A stretch of DNA of 8,303 nucleotides from JADJYF01 sp043782755 (GTDB taxonomy: Bacteria; Pseudomonadota; Gammaproteobacteria; Ga0077536). Of the stretch, positions 1 through 6,074 are shown in pieces; within the stretch, counting starts at the first letter, position 1, and the number at the start of each line of letters is the position of its first letter. The notes beneath the pieces are model-generated. The model saw only the letters and a program-made list of their open reading frames with translations. It did not search any database and was not told the origin of the DNA. Location of the stretch: the NCBI GenBank assembly GCA_043782755.1, contig JAYWAC010000327.1, positions 1-8,303 of the forward strand, read 5' to 3'. The position numbers were made by a program, and so were the translations under genes.

Positions 1-1031
1 GTGACCTTGCCGCAGCTCTTCAGGCGTTCGGGATGATCGCCGCGCGCCGCCGCCGCCACCACTTCCGGCGACAGCATCGAGACCAACATCGGCGCTTCCG
101 CCTGGCCGTAGCATTGGCAGATCACCGGACCGAATACTTCCACACCGCGCCGGAACTTGTCCGGCGACACTGGCGCCGCCGCGATCAATATCTGACGCAG
201 ACTCGAACAGTCGTAGTTCTTGACCTCGGCATGTTCGAGCAAGGCGTAGTAGGCGGTCGGCGGCAAGAAGACATGGGTCACGCGATGGCTCTGTATCGCT
301 TCCAGCACTGCGCTCGCATCAAAGCCCGGCAACACCACGGTGGTGCCTCCTACTGCCGCGAAGATCACGATGATCGCACCGGCAGCATGGGTGATGGGTG
401 CGACCGCGAGATGCACGATGTGGTCTTCGCGACCGGCGACATAATGCGTGAGCCCCAACTCGATCATGGTGCCGACTGCGGCATTGCTCATCTCCACGCC
501 CTTGGACGGGCCGGTCGTACCGCCGGTCGGCCAGCGCGAGAACGGGCTCGTCGGCGCACTGAAAGCATCGGACCAGTCGGGGATCTCGACACCCACGCCG
601 GCCGCGCAGAAATCCTTTAACAGCGGCGCGGCGCACTCAGCGCTGTCCAGGCAATAGACGCCTCGTAACTCCGGCATCACGGCCATCGCCTGCTTGGCGA
701 GATCGGCCACGCTGGAATGGAAGAACAACCAGCGCGTGCGCGTGTAGGCCATGTAGGCGCCATTGGCGCTGGCCGAGTTGCGCACATTGACTGGCACCCA
801 GGCGCCACCGGCGCGCATCGAGGCAAACACGCACAGCATCGCCAGCGGATCGTTCGGCGCATAGACCGCGATCGAATCGCCCACAGCGAAACCGGCTGCA
901 AACAAGCCACGTGCGATGTCGTCGATCAAGTCCTTCGCCGCGCCGAAGGTATAGGTCTGACCGTTACCGATCAGAAAGGGACGCGCCGGATCGATGGCAG
1001 CGCCACGCTCGAAATAGTCTATGGGTCGCAT
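1..1031 (-). CDS. Acyl-CoA synthetase / AMP-binding ligase, N-terminal part (cut by window edge)
   Basis: This is an ANL-superfamily enzyme that would activate a carboxylic acid with ATP and transfer it to CoA. 343 codons are visible, and the reading frame runs off base 1 without a stop. The phosphate-binding A3 motif WPTGGTTGPSKG lies at residues 167-178. The segment APITHAAG follows at 211-218, and the A5-like motif QCYGQAEAP is at 306-314, where many relatives have YGxTE. The hinge and the C-terminal lid domain with the catalytic lysine lie outside the window. The ATG at 1031 is preceded only by a weak AGAG; the frame stays open a little upstream without a better ATG. The membrane protein gene lies 93 bases upstream on the same strand, so co-transcription is possible. 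The substrate (fatty acid, aromatic or steroid side chain) cannot be read from this part. Family call is firm; specificity is unknown. Confidence 0.93.
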   Translation of the reverse strand, partial: MRPIDYFERGAAIDPARPFLIGNGQTYTFGAAKDLIDDIARGLFAAGFAVGDSIAVYAPNDPLAMLCVFASMRAGGAWVPVNVRNSASANGAYMAYTRTRWLFFHSSVADLAKQAMAVMPELRGVYCLDSAECAAPLLKDFCAAGVGVEIPDWSDAFSAPTSPFSRWPTGGTTGPSKGVEMSNAAVGTMIELGLTHYVAGREDHIVHLAVAPITHAAGAIIVIFAAVGGTTVVLPGFDASAVLEAIQSHRVTHVFLPPTAYYALLEHAEVKNYDCSSLRQILIAAAPVSPDKFRRGVEVFGPVICQCYGQAEAPMLVSMLSPEVVAAAARGDHPERLKSCGKV

Positions 1032-1124
1032 GCCGTGCTCTGCTTGAAGTCCATTCGGGGAGGCAAGCCATCATGCCTATCGCGGCCAGTGCTTTCAATC
1101 GCACCCGGCAGCGAGTGCGCGGTT

Positions 1125-2129
1125 CTAGTCGTGCATGTCATCGTGCATGATTTGACGCGGTGTCGCGGCACAGACGCCGCTCAGCAACAAGCTTAAGGCT
1201 ATCCACAGCATTTCGCGCGCACGCCGCACGAGGGCGGTCGCCACGCCCACGGACTGCGCACCAAGCAACCAGTCGATCATCACCAGGATGGCGGCCTCTT
1301 GGACGCCGAGCGAGGCGGGAATGAAGAAACTCGCGGCGCGCATACTCTGCACGAAGGCTTCCATGATCCACACGTCGGCAAAACTGACGGTGGTGCCTAG
1401 CGCATGCAGAATGAGCCAGGCTTCCAATGCGCCCAACACCCACGCCAGCCAGGCTGCGCCTATCGACATCAGCAGCGCCAGGCGATGCGCGCCGTAATAG
1501 GCCACGAGCTTGCGATCGATGTCCTCGACGGCGGCGATGGCGCGCACCAGACGCGCGGCCCAGCGTGTATTACCGAGCGCGCGCGCGAGCCGTGTCGAGA
1601 GCTTGAAATACTGTACGAGGAAAATCGCCACCGTGCCGGCCACCACCACCAGCAAGGTCGCCGCCGCCAAACCCTGTTGATAGTTGCTGAGCCCCGGCCG
1701 TCGCCACACCAGTGCCACACCGATGGCGACGAAGGCGATCAGTGCAAACATCGTGCTGGTGCGCGCGATGACAATGCCGGCGCCGGTCTCGCGCCATGGC
1801 ACGCCATAACGACGCTTCATAAGCCAGGCCTTGACTGGCTCGCCGCCAAGCGCGGCCATCGGCGTCACATTGTTGTAGGCATCGCCGATCATGCGCACCA
1901 ACCACAGCCGCGCGAACCAGCGCAGCGTGCGTGGCACCTGCGGCAGCGCGGCCTGCCAGTTGATGACGTCAGCCGCGAAATAGACCAGAAACAAGGCGCA
2001 GATCTGGGCGAAGGTCGTCCAGCCCACGGCCTCGATGTGGGTACGCAACTGCCCGACATCGGTCTGGTAAAGCACGGCCACCAGCAGCGCCAGGCCGAGC
2101 ACGGGAAACAACAGATGAGTGATGCGCAC
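1125..2129 (-). CDS. Lysylphosphatidylglycerol synthase TM-region / HpnL-like integral membrane protein
   Basis: A 334-residue multi-spanning inner-membrane protein of the COG0392 / LPG_synthase_TM family. Hydrophobic segments are seen at about residues 5-21, 38-56, 118-142, 155-173, 216-242 and 306-322, with shorter ones between. Two family signatures are visible: NNVTPMAALGGEPVKAWLM at 86-104 and FFIPASLGVQEAAI at 268-281. The family includes the flippase half of MprF and the hopanoid-associated HpnL; the MprF catalytic domain is absent, so lysine transfer to lipid is not expected. A role in moving or handling a membrane lipid is inference. The start is GTG at 2129; no upstream in-frame ATG was found and the ribosome site is weak. 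The C-terminus is rich in His and Asp (HDDMHD). It precedes the acyl-CoA ligase on the same strand. I see no other hopanoid gene here, so HpnL identity is unproven. Confidence 0.85.
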   Translation of the reverse strand: MRITHLLFPVLGLALLVAVLYQTDVGQLRTHIEAVGWTTFAQICALFLVYFAADVINWQAALPQVPRTLRWFARLWLVRMIGDAYNNVTPMAALGGEPVKAWLMKRRYGVPWRETGAGIVIARTSTMFALIAFVAIGVALVWRRPGLSNYQQGLAAATLLVVVAGTVAIFLVQYFKLSTRLARALGNTRWAARLVRAIAAVEDIDRKLVAYYGAHRLALLMSIGAAWLAWVLGALEAWLILHALGTTVSFADVWIMEAFVQSMRAASFFIPASLGVQEAAILVMIDWLLGAQSVGVATALVRRAREMLWIALSLLLSGVCAATPRQIMHDDMHD

Positions 2130-2183
2130 GGGGTGAGGTCCGCTCGGTCTGTCAACAGTGCGCGCAGCTTAGCCGAATTCGCG

Positions 2184-2252
2184 CTAGCGGCTCCAACTCG
2201 ACACCAGCGGACACACTATCGGGGCCTGTCGAGGCGTGGCGAGTTCCGCTAG
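2184..2252 (+). other. Long imperfect stem-loop upstream of the SnoaL-like gene
   Basis: CTAGCGG (2184-2190) pairs with CCGCTAG (2246-2252). After a four-base bulge, AACTCG (2195-2200) pairs with CGAGTT (2240-2245). After one mismatch CAC (2202-2204) pairs with GTG (2236-2238), and inside this GACA (2210-2213) can pair with TGTC (2227-2230). The structure ends 17 bases before the AGGAG of the next gene. It could be a leader structure of that mRNA or a protein-binding site in the divergent promoter region. The pairing is seen directly; function is inference, and a chance fold in GC-rich DNA is possible. Confidence 0.35.
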
Positions 2253-2269
2253 TCTCGGCCGACACCACG

Positions 2270-2274
2270 AGGAG
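2270..2274 (+). promoter_or_regulatory. Ribosome binding site of the SnoaL-like gene
   Basis: AGGAG lies seven bases before the ATG at 2282. It is the strongest ribosome site on the plus strand of the window and fixes the start of the gene. Confidence 0.8.
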
Positions 2275-2281
2275 AATCGTC

Positions 2282-2674
2282 ATGAGCATCGAAGATAACA
2301 AGGCCCTGGTCAACAAGTTCTGGCAGGTGTTTTCCGCCGGCAAATATGATCAAGCGCTGGCCATGTTGGCCGACGACGCGACCTGGTGGGTGGCCGGCAC
2401 TACCGCGCTGTCTCACACCTATAACAAGGCTGAATTCGCCGACTTGCTTGCGCAGATCACGCCGATGGCGCCCACAGGTCTGTCGGTGAAGCCGACGGCG
2501 CTGTGCGCGGAAGGCGAGCGCGTATCGGTCGAGGCGGTGTCCTACGGCGAGTTCAACAACGGCCGCGTGTACAAGAACGAATACCATTTCATGATGGTGA
2601 TTCGTGATGGCAAGTTCGTCTCGGTGCGCGAGTACCTCGATACCGAACACGTCGCCGCGACCTTCGCACCCTGA
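2282..2674 (+). CDS. SnoaL/NTF2-like (ketosteroid-isomerase-fold) protein
   Basis: A 130-residue protein with the shape of the NTF2-like/SnoaL superfamily. An N-terminal helix pair (residues about 3-30) is followed by LADDATWWVAG at 29-39, a helix near 48-59, and a strand-rich C-terminal half ending in YHFMMVIRDGKFVSVREYLDTEH. The length matches a single cone-shaped domain. Members bind small hydrophobic ligands; some are isomerases or cyclases and many have no known activity. It resembles the COG3631-type group of uncharacterised ketosteroid-isomerase-related proteins. The start is set by AGGAG at 2270-2274. It stands alone on the plus strand, divergent from the membrane protein. No signal peptide or membrane segment is visible, so it should be cytoplasmic. 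The fold call is good; the biochemical role is unknown. Confidence 0.88.
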   Translation: MSIEDNKALVNKFWQVFSAGKYDQALAMLADDATWWVAGTTALSHTYNKAEFADLLAQITPMAPTGLSVKPTALCAEGERVSVEAVSYGEFNNGRVYKNEYHFMMVIRDGKFVSVREYLDTEHVAATFAP

Positions 2675-2705
2675 GCGCGACGCGCTTCAGTTCACGACCC
2701 GCAGC

Positions 2706-2783
2706 AGCGGCGCCGCTCGTGCACACAGCGTCGTGCTGCGTCCTACGCCGAGCGTGGCTCTTGCGCACGCGCAGTACCACGCT
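2706..2783. other. Palindromes in the convergent gap between 2674 and 2846
   Basis: This 171-base gap separates two convergent stop codons. It holds a perfect 12-base palindrome AGCGGCGCCGCT (2706-2717). It also holds a two-part stem: AGCGTGG (2751-2757) pairs with CCACGCT (2777-2783), enclosing TGCGC (2762-2766) and GCGCA (2769-2773). No T run follows on either strand, so a classic intrinsic terminator is not shown. A bidirectional transcription stop is the natural guess from position. No gene is seen in the gap. Confidence 0.3.
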
Positions 2784-2845
2784 TAGCAGCGGTGACGGCA
2801 GCTCAGGTATTAGAGATCAGTTGGCGTCAAACGAAGCTACAACGC

Positions 2846-3175
2846 TCAGTCGACGATGTGCACGTAACCGCGTTTGAGCGCGTGTTCCAGCGCGGCGAAA
2901 CCCTCCAGCGCTTCGCTATAGGCCTGGCGCAGCCGTTGCAGTTCGAGCGCGGCTTCGGTGGTGATGCATTCGCTATGGCAGTCCTTGCCGAGATTCAACA
3001 CGGTGTACAGATAGCGCGCCCGCAGGCAGGCCACCATCTTGGCCACGTTGATGAAGGCGGTCTTGCTGATGTCACCGGTCGCCGCGCCTATCTGGCTGCG
3101 ATTGATGGTGGTGATCGACTGCTCAAGCTCGTGGTGCAGTCGGCGGTGGTCAATTTCTTCGTCGGTGCTCAACAT
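2846..3175 (-). CDS. Uncharacterised small helical protein (109 aa)
   Basis: I do not recognise this protein. From the ATG at 3175 it has 109 residues. The composition suggests an almost all-helical soluble protein: a charged N-terminal helix (about 4-25), a middle helix around TAFINVAKMVACLRARYLY (39-57), and a C-terminal helix rich in Ala, Glu and Leu (73-102). Three cysteines are present, C50 and the pair in CHSEC (66 and 70). There is no signal peptide or membrane span. The start is chosen because AGGAG lies eight bases upstream; the frame is open further up to 3289, but that extension translates a decayed repeat. Codon choice matches the neighbouring genes. It lies downstream of opgD on the same strand but behind a terminator-like hairpin, so it is probably transcribed separately. 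Real gene likely; function unknown. Confidence 0.72.
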   Translation of the reverse strand: MLSTDEEIDHRRLHHELEQSITTINRSQIGAATGDISKTAFINVAKMVACLRARYLYTVLNLGKDCHSECITTEAALELQRLRQAYSEALEGFAALEHALKRGYVHIVD

Positions 3176-3183
3176 GGTCGGGT

Positions 3184-3188
3184 CTCCT
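3184..3188 (-). promoter_or_regulatory. Ribosome binding site deciding the start at 3175
   Basis: On the minus strand AGGAG occupies these bases with eight bases to the ATG at 3175. No comparable site precedes the longer candidate start at 3289. Confidence 0.7.
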
Positions 3189-3221
3189 GGGCAATAGGGA
3201 CCGCAGCCTAGCTGTGGCTGA

Positions 3222-3233
3222 CGGGGCGCCCCG
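3222..3233. other. Perfect 12-base palindrome CGGGGCGCCCCG
   Basis: A short GC-only palindrome 47 bases upstream of the start of the 109-residue protein. It could be an operator or chance; nothing else marks it. Confidence 0.2.
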
Positions 3234-3261
3234 AGATCCTTAGCGGCGGGATGGCGAGGAT

Positions 3262-3336
3262 CTTCAGTCGGACCGACCTTCCACGGCACGAGCCCACGGC
3301 GCGACCTGGAATGTGCGAATACATTCGCACACCAAA
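3262..3336. repeat. Diverged copy of the paired REP hairpin (REPIN remnant)
   Basis: Plus-strand 3262-3283 matches 7073-7094 at 19 of 22 positions: CTTCAGTCGGAC, three differing bases, then CCTTCCA. After exactly 26 further bases in both places the second hairpin begins with AATGT (3310 and 7121). Here that hairpin is GTGCGAA (3313-3319), loop TACA, TTCGCAC (3324-3330). Relative to the intact copy, two stem pairs have changed on both sides (C-G to G-C and C-G to A-T), so pairing is kept. The left hairpin has lost its first arm. The element fills the gap behind opgD. The alignment was made by eye. Confidence 0.65.
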
Positions 3337-3347
3337 AACCACCGCCC

Positions 3348-3374
3348 CTAAAACCGCCGCTCCTCCAGCGGCGG
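3348..3374 (-). terminator. Intrinsic terminator overlapping the opgD stop codon
   Basis: On the minus strand CCGCCGC (3374-3368) pairs with GCGGCGG (3360-3354) around a seven-base loop, and TTTTAG follows directly, where TAG is the stop codon of opgD. A seven-pair GC stem with four T is a weak but recognisable intrinsic terminator. An outer stem, CCACCGC (3377-3371 on the minus strand) with GCGGTGG (3345-3339), could also form. The REP-like hairpin at 3312-3331 lies just beyond and could add to the stop. Confidence 0.45.
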
Positions 3375-4910
3375 TGGCGAATACTGGTAGAACCAGGTCT
3401 CGCTCAGCGGCACGCCGTCGAATTCAAGATAGAGCTTGATGTTGATGGGGTCGGTGGATTCGTCCGGTACCAGATCGAAGATCGCGCGGTAACCACCGAT
3501 GGCATCGAGCGGACGACAGGAAGTCGTCTCCGTCGTGCCGCGACTGACTTCGAGTTTCAGATCGAGCCGCGCGTCGTGCGCCAGCAGCGGCAACTTGCCG
3601 CCGGCGAAATCGACGGCGAAACGCCAGGAGAAATGCTCGCGCTTGTTGCCGACCACACCGCCGATGCCGGTGCGCGTGGCAGCGACGATCGCGAGGCCCG
3701 GCGCAACCGGTGGCTTGTGTCCCCAGTGCAGGCGGTAGGCATACAGCACTTCGTCGCCGGCAGTGGGCGGTGTTTCGGGATGCCAGAAGGCGACGATGTT
3801 ATCGAAGGTCTCATCCATGGTCGGCAGTTCCACCAGCACCACGCCGCCCGCGCCCCAATCGCCCTTGGGCTCGACCCACACGCCCGGCCGGCGCTCGTAG
3901 AACACGCCGTCATCCTGGTAGTGATCGAACAAACGATCGCGTTGCAAGAGGCCAAAGCCACGCGGCGTGTGGTCGCTGTAATGGTTGTAACGCAGATGAC
4001 GCGGGTTCTCGAGCGGCCGCCAGATCCATTCGCCGCTGCCGGTCCACATCGCAAGCCCGTCGGAATCGTGGATCTCGGGACGGATGTCATTGGCCAGGCG
4101 GCGATCGTTCTCGCCGGTCTGATACATGCTGGTCAGCGGTGCAATGCCGAGACGTTCGATGGTCTGGCGCGGATAGATGGCGGCATCGACGTCCATCACC
4201 ATGAGTTCGCCAGGTACCATCTCGATGCGATAGGCACCGGCGCAACTCGGCGAATCGAGCAAGGCGTAGATCACCAGACGATAGCCACCGATGGCCGGAC
4301 GCTCCAGCCAGAAATGGGTGAAATAGGGGAACTCTTCAGGATGCTCGGCGCCGGTGTCGATGGCCAGACCACGCACCGACATGCCGTACTGCTTCTCGAC
4401 GCCGACCGCGCGGAAATAACTTGCGCCGAGAAAGGCCGCGACGTCGATCTCGGGATTGGTCTCGTCGATAACGCGAAAGCCGGCATAGCCGAGATCGGGA
4501 CTGAACTGGCTGCCGTCAATGCCGCTCTTGCTGAAATCAAACGCAGCCGGGTTATAGGCGATGGGTGTCGCCGTGCCGTCGTGCAGTTCGAACAGATGCA
4601 CGGGTCGTTTGAAAATGAAACCGGGATGAAAGAAGCGCAGTTCGAGACCGCGTTTCTCGCCGTGCCACAGCGAATGGTCGGGGCGGTAATGGATCAGCTG
4701 ATAGTGAGCGTAGTCGATATCTTGCAGCGCTTGCGGCAACTCACCTTCGTGGGCTTCATAGGCTTGCGCGGCCAGGGTACGCGCCTGGCCCTTGAGCCAG
4801 GCGTAGTCGAATCCTTTCTCGGGCGCGTCGGGCAGACGTAATGGCGCGGCATGCGGATTGCGCCAGACGCCGGCCAGCGCCAGCAGTTTCAGTAGAGAGC
4901 GGCGATGCAT
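3348..4910 (-). CDS. opgD: Periplasmic glucan biosynthesis protein, OpgD/MdoG family
   Basis: A 520-residue protein of the MdoG family, which shapes osmoregulated periplasmic glucans, beta-1,2-linked glucose chains. Family members have more recently been described as beta-1,2-glucan hydrolases (GH186). The N-terminus MHRRSLLKLLALAG has a twin-arginine pair followed by a hydrophobic stretch, as in OpgD (Tat export) rather than OpgG; cleavage probably falls near residues 20-23. The mature part covers the usual length. Recognisable blocks include GIDGSQFSPDLGYAGFRV (130-147), PEIHDSDGLAMWTGSGEW (278-295), RGFGLLQRDR (317-326) and DETFDNIVAFW (366-376). Aspartates 282, 284 and 370 are candidates for the acidic catalytic residues. 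No opgH glucosyltransferase lies next to it, which fits opgD better than the opgGH operon. The ATG at 4910 has no clear ribosome site. Family certain; the D rather than G subtype rests on the signal peptide and context. Confidence 0.92.
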   Translation of the reverse strand: MHRRSLLKLLALAGVWRNPHAAPLRLPDAPEKGFDYAWLKGQARTLAAQAYEAHEGELPQALQDIDYAHYQLIHYRPDHSLWHGEKRGLELRFFHPGFIFKRPVHLFELHDGTATPIAYNPAAFDFSKSGIDGSQFSPDLGYAGFRVIDETNPEIDVAAFLGASYFRAVGVEKQYGMSVRGLAIDTGAEHPEEFPYFTHFWLERPAIGGYRLVIYALLDSPSCAGAYRIEMVPGELMVMDVDAAIYPRQTIERLGIAPLTSMYQTGENDRRLANDIRPEIHDSDGLAMWTGSGEWIWRPLENPRHLRYNHYSDHTPRGFGLLQRDRLFDHYQDDGVFYERRPGVWVEPKGDWGAGGVVLVELPTMDETFDNIVAFWHPETPPTAGDEVLYAYRLHWGHKPPVAPGLAIVAATRTGIGGVVGNKREHFSWRFAVDFAGGKLPLLAHDARLDLKLEVSRGTTETTSCRPLDAIGGYRAIFDLVPDESTDPINIKLYLEFDGVPLSETWFYQYSPPPLEERRF

Positions 4911-5275
4911 ATGCGCTATGTGCGGCCAGCGTGAGCCGGCCCGGCATTCCGTAATGGGCAGGGTCTAAGAGTACGGGATCCACGCCGACAGGAATACCCC
5001 GCCCATCACGTCATGATGCTTACGTGCTGGACCGTTCTGCGGCCATCCACGCGCGCAGCAACGAGCGCGTCCTGTTTGCACACAGCGCAGGTGTTGATAT
5101 AAACCTCGACCACGGTATACACGCCATCGCCCGCCAGCGACGACAAGGACGTCTCGGCCTTAAACCATGAAGTCCTGCGGTGCGATAGACCCACCACTGC
5201 GTTCACTGGCCCGCACCGGCATTGCGACCGGTGTCGTGAACTCAGCAACAGATCACAACACCGAGGTAGCGAGCC
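4911..5275. other. Divergent gap between opgD and the hydratase; no gene seen
   Basis: 365 bases without a convincing gene. It should hold the promoters of both flanking genes. A candidate promoter for the right-hand gene is listed separately; no good promoter for opgD was found. CACGT (5007-5011) and ACGTG (5022-5026) form a short inverted repeat. CACCGG (5214-5219) and CCGGTG (5228-5233) form another, 42 bases before the hydratase start. Either could be an operator. No regulator gene is adjacent to support this. Confidence 0.4.
5094..5121 (+). promoter_or_regulatory. Candidate sigma-70 promoter for the hydratase-rlmK operon
   Basis: TTGATA (5094-5099), a 16-base gap, then TATACA (5116-5121). 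The first box matches the consensus at five of six positions and the second at four of six. Transcription would begin near 5128, leaving a leader of about 148 bases. The surrounding DNA is GC-rich, so the AT-rich pair stands out. Not confirmed by any experiment. Confidence 0.35.
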
Positions 5276-6067
5276 ATGAACGAAGACAGCATCCGCCAGC
5301 GCGCCACTGAACTGCTCGCGGGTCATGCGTCCTGTCAGCCTTTCACGCCCTTCAGCGGCGACGCCGCGCTGCCCTCGCTGACGGTCGCCTATGCGGTGCA
5401 ACGCAGTTACATCGCGACCCTCTGCGCCGAGCTTGGCACCCCCCTTGCCGGTTACAAGATAGGCCTGACCTCGCCGCGCATGCAGGCCATGTGTGGCATC
5501 GACAGTCCCATCGCCGGGCGCGTGCTGGCGACGCGCCTGCTGGCCGATGGCGTGGCCTTGCGTCGCGCGGACTATGGCCGCCTCGGTATCGAATTCGAGA
5601 TCGGCGTGCGCTTGGGCAGCGATCTGCCGGCGAGCCAGGCACCACATAGCTATGCGAGCGTCGCAGCGGCGGTGGCGGCGGTCGCGCCTGCGGTGGAAGT
5701 GGTGGACGATCGTGGCGCCGACTACCAGGGTCTCGACATGCACTCGCTGGTGGCCGACAACGCCTGGAATGCCGGCGTCATCCTCGGCACCTGGCAAACA
5801 GTCTGGCCCGATCTCGCCGCGCTGGTCGGCGTGGTGATGCGCAATGACGAGGAACTCGATCGCGGTCATGGCCGCGATGTGCTCGGCCATCCTTTTCATG
5901 CCCTGACCTGGCTCGCCAATCATCTCGCCGCGAGCGGCGAAGGCTTACGCGCCGGCGACGTCGTCGCTACCGGCAGTATCGTGCCGACGCGATTTCCGAC
6001 TGGCTTAGAACAGTATCGCTACAGCCTCGAGACGCTCGGCGAGATCAAGTTCAGCATCGTCGACTGA
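5276..6067 (+). CDS. 2-keto-4-pentenoate hydratase-like enzyme (fumarylacetoacetate hydrolase family)
   Basis: 263 residues, full length for the MhpD/BphH/DmpE group, which adds water to 2-hydroxypenta-2,4-dienoate in meta-cleavage pathways. Related members are 4-oxalocrotonate decarboxylases and 2-oxohept-3-ene-dioate hydratases. The sequence shows GYKIGLTS (59-66) with the conserved Lys61, and EFEIGV (106-111) giving the metal-binding pair E106 and E108. VEVVDDR (140-146) supplies the third acidic ligand, E141. DNAWNAGVILG (161-171) and GHPFHALTWLANHLAASGEG (204-223) follow. GAGGT ends eight or nine bases before the ATG at 5276. No other meta-cleavage gene is next to it; the following gene is an rRNA methyltransferase 7 bases away. 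The enzyme class is secure; hydratase versus decarboxylase and the substrate remain open. Confidence 0.88.
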   Translation: MNEDSIRQRATELLAGHASCQPFTPFSGDAALPSLTVAYAVQRSYIATLCAELGTPLAGYKIGLTSPRMQAMCGIDSPIAGRVLATRLLADGVALRRADYGRLGIEFEIGVRLGSDLPASQAPHSYASVAAAVAAVAPAVEVVDDRGADYQGLDMHSLVADNAWNAGVILGTWQTVWPDLAALVGVVMRNDEELDRGHGRDVLGHPFHALTWLANHLAASGEGLRAGDVVATGSIVPTRFPTGLEQYRYSLETLGEIKFSIVD

Positions 6068-6074
6068 GCAACGC

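Noticed and set aside
33..657. Plus-strand open frames opposite the acyl-CoA ligase
   Set aside because: The minus strand encodes the ANL motifs throughout; the plus frames are its shadows.
2149..2154. Perfect TTGACA on the minus strand 20 bases before the membrane protein start
   Set aside because: At the proper distance the -10 position would fall on the start codon and shows no TATAAT-like sequence.
1404..2252. A 282-codon open frame on the plus strand opposite the membrane protein gene
   Set aside because: Its product is rich in His, Arg and Gln with no recognisable domain, typical of the antisense of a GC-rich gene; the minus-strand frame has clear family signatures.
2684..2700. CTTCAGTTCACGACC as a third REP remnant
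   Set aside because: Only seven bases in a row match the REP and neither the pairing arm nor the spacer sequence is present.
3176..3289. N-terminal extension of the 109-residue protein to an ATG at 3289
   Set aside because: The extension translates the decayed REP sequence and lacks a ribosome site, while AGGAG precedes the ATG at 3175.
3576..4841. A 421-codon open frame on the plus strand inside opgD
   Set aside because: It lies wholly opposite a well-conserved MdoG-family protein, has no domain I recognise and no strong ribosome site.
5167..5310. A possible 47-codon upstream reading frame overlapping the hydratase start
   Set aside because: No ribosome site precedes its ATG, and its translation shows no sign of a leader peptide with repeated amino acids.
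5006..5923. A 305-codon open frame on the minus strand spanning the divergent gap and the hydratase
   Set aside because: Most of it is antisense to conserved hydratase motifs; the part in the gap has no family resemblance and its composition is shadow-like.
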